In this document: positions 1 to 5,046 of the stretch, piece by piece
How positions within the stretch are numbered: position 1 is the first letter of the stretch
Layout of the letters: every line of letters starts with the position of its first letter
Assembly: GCA_051881635.1 (NCBI GenBank)
Contig: JBJEQG010000093.1
Coordinates: forward strand, 1-15,692
Length of the DNA: 15,692 bases
Source: JBJEQG01 sp051881635
GTDB lineage: Bacteria > Bacillota > Clostridia > Oscillospirales > Acutalibacteraceae
Direction of reading: 5' to 3'
Made by a program: the position numbers and the translations under genes
The notes under the pieces: model-generated
Database searches by the model: none
What the model was told of the DNA's origin: nothing
Seen by the model: the letters and a program-made list of their open reading frames with translations, nothing else

Positions 1-10
1 AAGCCCCCGA

Positions 11-2332
11 TTAGTTACAGCAAGAGTGGCGGACACGCTCCTCAACCTCAGCCCGTTTTGCGTCATTAAAGCGGTCTACCGTTCCAACCAAATAACCCGT
101 AATACGGCGTATTCTCTCAAAGCCCTGTTTATGCTCCTGTTCGGTGCGTCCGCACAATGGGCATACATCGTCAATAATGCCTGTATAACCGCAAACAGGG
201 TCACGGTCAACAGGGTGGTTGATTGAGCCGTAACCGATACCCGACTCTTTCATACAGCGAATGATTTGCTCGAATGCGTCAAGGTTCTTTGTCGGGTCGC
301 CGTCCAACTCAACATAGGAAATATGACCGCCGTTTGTCAGGGCATGATACGGGGCTTCCAGCTTGATTTTCTCAAATGCACTGATTGGATAATAAACGGG
401 AACATGGAAAGAGTTTGTATAATAGGACCTGTCCGTTACGCCCTCGATTTTGCCGAACCGTTGAGCGTCCATACGCACAAAGCGTCCCGAAAGTCCTTCC
501 GCAGGTGTGGCAATCAGTGAGAAATTCAAGCCGTACTTTTGGGTTGCCTCGTCCATACGGCGACGCATATAGCCGACAATCTCCAATCCCAAATTTTGGG
601 ATTGCTGACTTTCACCATGATGATAACCCGTCAATGCTTTCAAACATTCCGCCAAACCGATAAAGCCCAAAGTCAGCGTTCCATGTTTCAAAACCTCTCT
701 AACCGTATCATTAACGCCCAATTTTTCGGAGTCAATCCATACGCCCTGTCCCATGAGGAACGGATAGTTTTTGACTTTCTTTTGTGCCTGTATCTCAAAG
801 CGGGCCAAAAGCTGGTCAATAACCAAATCAATTTTACGGTCAAGCTGTTCATAGAAAAAGTCGATGTTCTTGTTGCTCAAAATCGCCAAACGGGGCAGAT
901 TTACGGAAGTAAAGCTCAGATTGCCACGCCCGTTGACAATCTCACGGCTCGGGTCATAGGAATTTGCCATAACTCTTGTACGACAACCCATATAAGCAAT
1001 TTCCGTTGCGGGGTTGTTCGGCTTGTAGTATTGAAGATTAAACGGAGCATCAATAAAGGAGAAGTTTGGGAACAAACGCTTTGCACTGACACGACAGGCA
1101 AGTTTGAACAAATCATAGTTCGGGTCGCCCTCGTTGTAGTTCACGCCCTCTTTAACCTTGAAAATATGAATCGGGAAAATCGGTGTTTCACCGTTGCCCA
1201 AACCCGCCTCTGTTGCCAAAAGCACATTTTTGATAACCATACGCCCCTCAGGGGAAGTATCCGTACCGTAGTTAATGGAGCTGAACGGAATCTGAGCACC
1301 GGCACGGCTGTGCATTGTGTTGAGGTTATGCACAAAAGCCTCCATTGCCTGATAAACGGATCTGTCCGTTTCAGAAGTGGCGTGTTTGTAAGCAAAACGC
1401 TGAATTTTTCCGGCAAGCTGTTCGCCGTATTTCTCGGTCAAAAGTTTCAGTTCGGCTTCCATATATGCCTCGCCGTCCTCCAACTTTGCACAACTGCCGC
1501 TGATTTCCTCAGCACGGGCAATAATATCCGTACCGACAGCGTTTGTGTCTTCATCATCGCAAAGCAATTCCATTGCACGGAGAAGATTCTGTCGGTAAAT
1601 TCGGCGGTAGGTCTTTGCAACACCTTTTGACATACCGTAATCAAAGTTCGGGATACTCTGACCGCCGTGTTGGTCGTTCTGATTGGATTGAATGGCGATA
1701 CAAGCCAAAGCGGAATAGCTGGCAATATCGTTTGGCTCACGCAAAAAACCATGACCTGTGGAAAAACCGTTTGTAAACAGTTTATCAATATCAATCTGAC
1801 AACAGGTTGTGGTGAGAGTCAAAAAGTCGAGGTCGTGAATATGTATATCACCATCACAGTGTGCTTTTGCGTGTTCGGGTTTGAGGATATACATTTCATA
1901 GAACTGCTTTGCTCCCTCTGAGCCGTATTTCAGCATTGTACCCATAGCGGTATCGCCGTCAATGTTGGCGTTCTCACGCTTAACATCGTTGTCCTTTGCT
2001 GACTTAAAGGTCAAATCCTCATAAATCTTCATCAGACGGGTATTCATCTCACGCTGACGGGTACGCTCTGCTCTGTACAGGATATATTCCTTAGCGGTAC
2101 GGGCATGACCGTTTTCAATCAAAACTTTTTCGACTGTATCCTGAATATGCTCAACGGACGGCGGTACATCATGGGGTTCGCTGTCCAATATTTCAACGAC
2201 TTGATTTGCCATACGCTCCGCTTCATCATGGTCACTGCCACCGACTGCGGACGCCGCCTTAAAAATCGCATTGATGATTTTATCAATGTCAAATGCTGCC
2301 TCTCGCCCATCTCTTTTGATAATCTTATCCAT
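11..2332 (-). CDS. nrdD: Anaerobic (class III) ribonucleoside-triphosphate reductase
   Basis: Glycyl-radical enzyme that reduces ribonucleoside triphosphates to deoxyribonucleotides without oxygen; it needs the radical-SAM activase NrdG, which is not in view (the expected place, downstream, lies left of the window). The 773-residue protein has an N-terminal ATP-cone (about 3-92), the allosteric nucleotide-binding domain. The core carries Cys-178 in TTTCC and Cys-450 in AYMGC, candidates for the active-site and thiyl-radical cysteines. Near the C-terminus a zinc region shows Cys-714 and the CPLC pair 724/727, and RRITGYL places the glycyl radical at Gly-746. Length is normal for NrdD fused to an ATP-cone. 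I chose the ATG at 2332 because a GAGGAG site lies about 9 bases upstream; an earlier in-frame start at 2365 has no such support and would add residues before the ATP-cone. Regulated most likely by NrdR (see boxes upstream). Family assignment is very secure. Confidence 0.97.
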   Translation of the reverse strand: MDKIIKRDGREAAFDIDKIINAIFKAASAVGGSDHDEAERMANQVVEILDSEPHDVPPSVEHIQDTVEKVLIENGHARTAKEYILYRAERTRQREMNTRLMKIYEDLTFKSAKDNDVKRENANIDGDTAMGTMLKYGSEGAKQFYEMYILKPEHAKAHCDGDIHIHDLDFLTLTTTCCQIDIDKLFTNGFSTGHGFLREPNDIASYSALACIAIQSNQNDQHGGQSIPNFDYGMSKGVAKTYRRIYRQNLLRAMELLCDDEDTNAVGTDIIARAEEISGSCAKLEDGEAYMEAELKLLTEKYGEQLAGKIQRFAYKHATSETDRSVYQAMEAFVHNLNTMHSRAGAQIPFSSINYGTDTSPEGRMVIKNVLLATEAGLGNGETPIFPIHIFKVKEGVNYNEGDPNYDLFKLACRVSAKRLFPNFSFIDAPFNLQYYKPNNPATEIAYMGCRTRVMANSYDPSREIVNGRGNLSFTSVNLPRLAILSNKNIDFFYEQLDRKIDLVIDQLLARFEIQAQKKVKNYPFLMGQGVWIDSEKLGVNDTVREVLKHGTLTLGFIGLAECLKALTGYHHGESQQSQNLGLEIVGYMRRRMDEATQKYGLNFSLIATPAEGLSGRFVRMDAQRFGKIEGVTDRSYYTNSFHVPVYYPISAFEKIKLEAPYHALTNGGHISYVELDGDPTKNLDAFEQIIRCMKESGIGYGSINHPVDRDPVCGYTGIIDDVCPLCGRTEQEHKQGFERIRRITGYLVGTVDRFNDAKRAEVEERVRHSCCN

Positions 2333-2393
2333 AAATATGTTCTCCTCTCTGCCATACCAATACAAAATGCGTACAGCGGTAAAAATGCTAAAA

Positions 2394-2409
2394 CCACAAT
2401 ATATAGTGG
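2394..2409. promoter_or_regulatory. NrdR box 1 (candidate)
   Basis: The 16-mer CCACAATATATAGTGG fits the NrdR consensus acaCwAtATaTwGtgt at 14 of 16 positions and is a near-palindrome. NrdR is the ATP/dATP-sensing repressor of ribonucleotide reductase genes. The box sits about 27-42 bases downstream of the predicted start of promoter P1, between it and nrdD, where a bound repressor could block elongation or open-complex formation. The motif match is seen; binding is inferred. Confidence 0.8.
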
Positions 2410-2442
2410 TGTAATCTGCGTTTCATTTCTAAATACCTATTT

Positions 2443-2471
2443 ATTATAGTCCGACTTGCTGTTCTTGTCAA
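2443..2471 (-). promoter_or_regulatory. nrdD promoter P1
   Basis: On the minus strand TTGACA (2471-2466) and TATAAT (2448-2443) are separated by exactly 17 bases, a perfect match to the housekeeping sigma consensus. Transcription would start near 2436, giving a leader of about 100 bases that contains NrdR box 1. Confidence 0.85.
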
Positions 2472-2570
2472 TAAAACAAATGTTACGGTTTTGGGGGTTA
2501 AAATTCGTCAAAATGCCCTATTGACAAAACTTTGATTTCAGGTCTATGGCTTATACAGTGCTTTTTCGGC

Positions 2571-2598
2571 TTTCAACAGTTTCAACAGGTTTTCAACA
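2571..2598. repeat. Three TTTCAACA direct repeats upstream of nrdD
   Basis: TTTCAACA starts at 2571, 2580 and 2591, so the units are 9 and 11 bases apart, next to NrdR box 2. The third, read as TTTTCAACA, matches 7 of 9 bases of the DnaA box TTATCCACA. This is an array of possible protein-binding sites; function unknown. Confidence 0.4.
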
Positions 2599-2601
2599 AA
2601 A

Positions 2602-2617
2602 TTACTATATATTGTGT
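2602..2617. promoter_or_regulatory. NrdR box 2 (candidate)
   Basis: The 16-mer TTACTATATATTGTGT matches the NrdR consensus at 14 of 16 positions. It covers the predicted transcription start of the upstream promoter P2 (about 2614). Centre-to-centre distance to box 1 is 208 bp, far more than the closely spaced pairs usually seen. Confidence 0.7.
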
Positions 2618-2620
2618 TCT

Positions 2621-2650
2621 ATCATAGAAATGCACAAGATTTAACATCAA
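2621..2650 (-). promoter_or_regulatory. nrdD upstream promoter P2 (candidate)
   Basis: Minus-strand TTGATG (2650-2645), an 18-base spacer and TATGAT (2626-2621) make a moderate promoter match. The predicted start falls inside NrdR box 2, the classic place for repression, which strengthens both calls. Confidence 0.5.
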
Positions 2651-2746
2651 ATATCGTTAAATATCTCCATTTTTTCAAAGCACAAAAAAATGTATGCACA
2701 TAAATTACCACAAAGCGGCGTGCCGCCTCCAACAGTCCAATTACTC

Positions 2747-2774
2747 AAAAAGGGGCGAACAGTGTTCGCCCCTT
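2747..2774 (-). terminator. Rho-independent terminator of ldh
   Basis: An 11-bp perfect stem (2750-2760 with 2764-2774, loop AGT) starts 5 bases after the ldh stop codon. On the minus strand it ends in a run of T (A run 2747-2751 on the plus strand). GC-rich stem plus T-tract is a standard terminator. Confidence 0.85.
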
Positions 2775-2779
2775 AATTG

Positions 2780-3733
2780 TTATTCTGTTTTCAGGTTAAT
2801 TTCCTTATAGGAATTTCTGAGCGTTTCGCATGAATTTGCAAACAATTTCGATTCCTCATCGTTAATGTTAAGCTCCAAAACACCCCATACACCCTCTCGT
2901 GATACAATGGACGGCACACCGATATAAACATCTTTCTGCCCGTACTCACCGTTGAGATATGAAGAAACCGTCAACACGCTGTTTTCGTCATCGAATATTG
3001 CGGAAATAATGCGTGTCAATGCCATGCCTATGCCGTAATAAGTAGCTCTCTTTGCGGCAATAATCACCTGTGCTGAGGTTCGGACTTCCTCGCTGATTTT
3101 CAGCAAATCGTCAAAATACTTTTTGTCGCTGTTAATGCCCAAAATCGGCTTTGTTGCAAGAAATGCCTGTGACCAGGGTACAAATTCGCTGTCCCCGTGT
3201 TCACCGATAACATAGGCATGAACATTTTTTGGGTTGAGCGAAAAATGATTTCCGATTAAATAACGCAGTCTGGCGGTATCCAATGTTGTACCGCTGCCGA
3301 TAACCTTTTCAGCCGGAAAACCCGACAATTCATAGACAACACGAGTCATAATGTCCACAGGGTTCGTTGCAACAAGGAAAATTCCGTCAAAACCTGAATT
3401 TACGACTTGCGGAACAATTTTCTTAAAGATTTCCGCATTTCTTTGGAGGAGGTCCAATCGGCTTTCACCCGGCTGTTGAGCCACACCCGCCGCAATCATG
3501 ACCAAATCGGCGTCATGGCAATCCTGATATTCGCCCGCATAAATCTTCATGCTGGACGGTGCAAACGCCAAACCATGCTGTAAATCCATAGCCTCGCCCA
3601 TTGCCCGTTCCTTGTTGACATCAATCAACACCAATTCATTACAGGCACTTTGGTTCAGCAACGCATAGGCACAACTCATGCCAACCATACCCGTACCGAC
3701 AATAACAACCTTGTGCTTATCCAACGACTTCAT
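2780..3733 (-). CDS. ldh: L-lactate dehydrogenase
   Basis: Reduces pyruvate to L-lactate with NADH, regenerating NAD+ in fermentation; cytosolic, usually a tetramer. The 317-residue protein is of normal length. It shows the Rossmann glycine motif GTGMVG (13-18), the mobile loop AQQPGESR with Gln-86 at the position that separates lactate from malate dehydrogenases and Arg-92 for catalysis, Asp-152 and substrate Arg-155 in LDTAR, and the catalytic His-179 in GEHGDS. The ATG at 3733 follows GAGGTGAT at good spacing. It is a single-gene unit: a terminator lies just downstream, and an inverted repeat overlaps its probable -10 upstream. The malate dehydrogenase alternative is unlikely because the discriminating residue is Gln rather than Arg. 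Confidence 0.95.
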   Translation of the reverse strand: MKSLDKHKVVIVGTGMVGMSCAYALLNQSACNELVLIDVNKERAMGEAMDLQHGLAFAPSSMKIYAGEYQDCHDADLVMIAAGVAQQPGESRLDLLQRNAEIFKKIVPQVVNSGFDGIFLVATNPVDIMTRVVYELSGFPAEKVIGSGTTLDTARLRYLIGNHFSLNPKNVHAYVIGEHGDSEFVPWSQAFLATKPILGINSDKKYFDDLLKISEEVRTSAQVIIAAKRATYYGIGMALTRIISAIFDDENSVLTVSSYLNGEYGQKDVYIGVPSIVSREGVWGVLELNINDEESKLFANSCETLRNSYKEINLKTE

Positions 3734-3755
3734 AAAAAATCACCTCATTTTTAAT

Positions 3756-3785
3756 ATTATAAACAGACGGAGCTGTTTATATACA
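3756..3785 (-). promoter_or_regulatory. Possible ldh promoter with overlapping inverted repeat
   Basis: On the minus strand TATAAT (3761-3756) is a perfect -10; the -35 (TGTATA, 18-base spacer) is poor. A 9-bp perfect inverted repeat, TATAAACAG at 3758-3766 and CTGTTTATA at 3773-3781 with a 6-base centre, covers the spacer and touches the -10. A poor -35 with an operator-like palindrome suggests regulation. It could instead be a short leader hairpin if transcription starts further upstream. Confidence 0.45.
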
Positions 3786-3790
3786 GAAAA

Positions 3791-3830
3791 ACTTAATGCC
3801 AGCCCTATCGGCAAATCCTGACCTGAATTT
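3791..3830. repeat. Degenerate fragment of the intergenic palindromic repeat
   Basis: The block CTTAATGCCAGC at 3792-3803 and TGACCT at 3819-3824 match both sides of the palindrome found in the fuller repeat copies at 4868-5042 and 11133-11257. The central palindrome between them is replaced by unrelated sequence. Probably a decayed copy. Confidence 0.5.
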
Positions 3831-3837
3831 TATTTTC

Positions 3838-3865
3838 AATTTCTAATTCCCAATTCCTAATTAAC
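3838..3865. repeat. Four tandem AATT-led heptamers
   Basis: AATTTCT, AATTCCC, AATTCCT and AATTAAC follow one another without a gap. The array overlaps the stop codon (TAG, 3859-3857) of the hydroxyacid dehydrogenase gene, so its last residues are encoded inside it. Confidence 0.6.
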
Positions 3866-4804
3866 CATATGTGTGGGATTTCCGTTCAGATAATTTTTTG
3901 CGTTGTCCAAAACGATATTCAAAAGTCGTTTTCTTGTTCCATGAGCCGCCCATGCCACATGGGGTGTAATGATAAGGTTCTTTGTGCCGAAAAGCACATT
4001 ATCTTCCGTCATAGGTTCAACGGAAATCGTATCTACCGCCGCACAGGACAACTGCCCCGTTTCCAATGCCTGACGAAGTGCCTTTTCGTCCACAACACCG
4101 CCCCTTGCCGTATTTATGAACATCGCACCTTTTTTGAATTTCGCAAACAATTCCGCATTAAACATTTTTTCCGACTGCGGATTGAGTGGACAATGCACCG
4201 TTACAATATCTGAACGGGATACCAAATCTTCAATGCCCACAAATTCAACTTCACCGTTTTCTTTCGGTGTGCGTGTATGAACCAAAACTTTCATGCCGAA
4301 AGCCAACGCCACTTTTGCCACAGCCTGTCCGATACTGCCATAACCGACAATGCCCAAAGTTTTTTCCGCAAGTTCGTCTGTATCATAGACAAACGGCGAA
4401 AAAGTCGGACTGCGTTTCCAACCGCCGTCACAAACAAAGCGGTTGTATTCATCAATACGGCTGTATCTTTGCAAAATCAACGCAAATGTATGCTGTACCA
4501 CTGCATTTGTCGAGTAACTTCCCGCATTACAAACGGTAATGTTATGTTCGTGGGCATAGCGTATGTCAATGTTATTATAGCCTGTCGCAAACAAGCCGAT
4601 ATATTTCAGGCGGTCGGCTGTTTTCATCGTTTCAGCGGTTATGAGTGATTTATTGCAAAAAACCATATCGGCATTTTTAATCCGCTCCCGTACTTCATCA
4701 GATCGGGTTAAGGGATAGAGCGTCACCGTACCGAATTGTTTGAAGTCATCAAATGCATTGACATCGTCATACAGTGTCTTATAGTCCAAAACAACAATGT
4801 TCAT
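3857..4804 (-). CDS. D-2-hydroxyacid dehydrogenase (glycerate dehydrogenase/hydroxypyruvate reductase type)
   Basis: NAD(P)H-dependent oxidoreductase of the D-isomer-specific 2-hydroxyacid dehydrogenase family. Its 315 residues have the usual split catalytic domain (about 1-100 and 290-315) around a Rossmann domain. Visible motifs are GYGSIGQ (154-160) for NAD binding, the substrate Arg-234 in NTARGG, Asp-258 and Glu-263 in the VDTISVEP stretch, and the acid/base His-282 in TPHVAWA. The VDxxSxEP pattern resembles glycerate dehydrogenase/hydroxypyruvate reductase more than phosphoglycerate dehydrogenase, and there is no C-terminal ACT domain. The substrate cannot be fixed from sequence: hydroxypyruvate, glyoxylate or another 2-oxoacid are possible, and D-lactate dehydrogenase activity is not excluded. 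ATG 4804 is preceded by GGAG. It lies between ldh and clpE, apart from both by more than 100 bases. Confidence 0.88.
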   Translation of the reverse strand: MNIVVLDYKTLYDDVNAFDDFKQFGTVTLYPLTRSDEVRERIKNADMVFCNKSLITAETMKTADRLKYIGLFATGYNNIDIRYAHEHNITVCNAGSYSTNAVVQHTFALILQRYSRIDEYNRFVCDGGWKRSPTFSPFVYDTDELAEKTLGIVGYGSIGQAVAKVALAFGMKVLVHTRTPKENGEVEFVGIEDLVSRSDIVTVHCPLNPQSEKMFNAELFAKFKKGAMFINTARGGVVDEKALRQALETGQLSCAAVDTISVEPMTEDNVLFGTKNLIITPHVAWAAHGTRKRLLNIVLDNAKNYLNGNPTHMVN

Positions 4805-4831
4805 TTATCCCAACTCCTACATAATATTTCA

Positions 4832-4852
4832 GGGGCGGACAAAGTCCGCCCC
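4832..4852. repeat. GC-rich perfect hairpin, terminator-like
   Basis: Nine paired bases, GGGGCGGAC (4832-4840) and GTCCGCCCC (4844-4852), loop AAA. Four T follow on the plus strand only. All nearby genes run on the minus strand, where the hairpin precedes the hydroxyacid dehydrogenase start by about 28 bases and is not followed by T. The stem resembles the ldh terminator (shared GGGGCG ... CGCCCC). Confidence 0.6.
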
Positions 4853-4867
4853 TTTTAATCAATTAGA

Positions 4868-5042
4868 CTATTGGGGGCGGCGAACCGCCGCTGGTAAAAG
4901 CCCCCAAACCCCTACTATATACAAGTTACGCTAACCAAGTTAAAGATTTGGAGCGTTACTTCATCAAAAGTTTTGTCTTTGGAAGCCGCAAGCCTTAATG
5001 CCAGCGGCGGCTCGCCGCAAGGCTTGACCTAAACTTCAATTT
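4868..5042. repeat. Intergenic palindromic repeat, copy A (long interior)
   Basis: Two conserved blocks, 4868-4912 and 4978-5042, match copy B (11133-11257, opposite orientation) at 44 of 45 positions with one 1-base gap and at 63 of 65 positions. Each block holds a GC palindrome of GGCGG/CCGCC type. The interior differs: 65 bases here against 15 in copy B. It abuts the 3' end of clpE. It encodes no protein; REP/MITE-like. Confidence 0.85.
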
Positions 5043-5046
5043 AAAA

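Noticed and set aside
539..1630. Open frame of 363 codons on the plus strand inside nrdD
   Set aside because: It is antisense to a certain, full-length nrdD, has no ribosome binding site or recognisable motif, and is explained by nrdD codon bias.
2715..2726. Small palindrome GCGGC-GT-GCCGC as a further copy of the repeat family
   Set aside because: Only the GC palindrome is shared; none of the flanking conserved block is present, so a chance match is likely.
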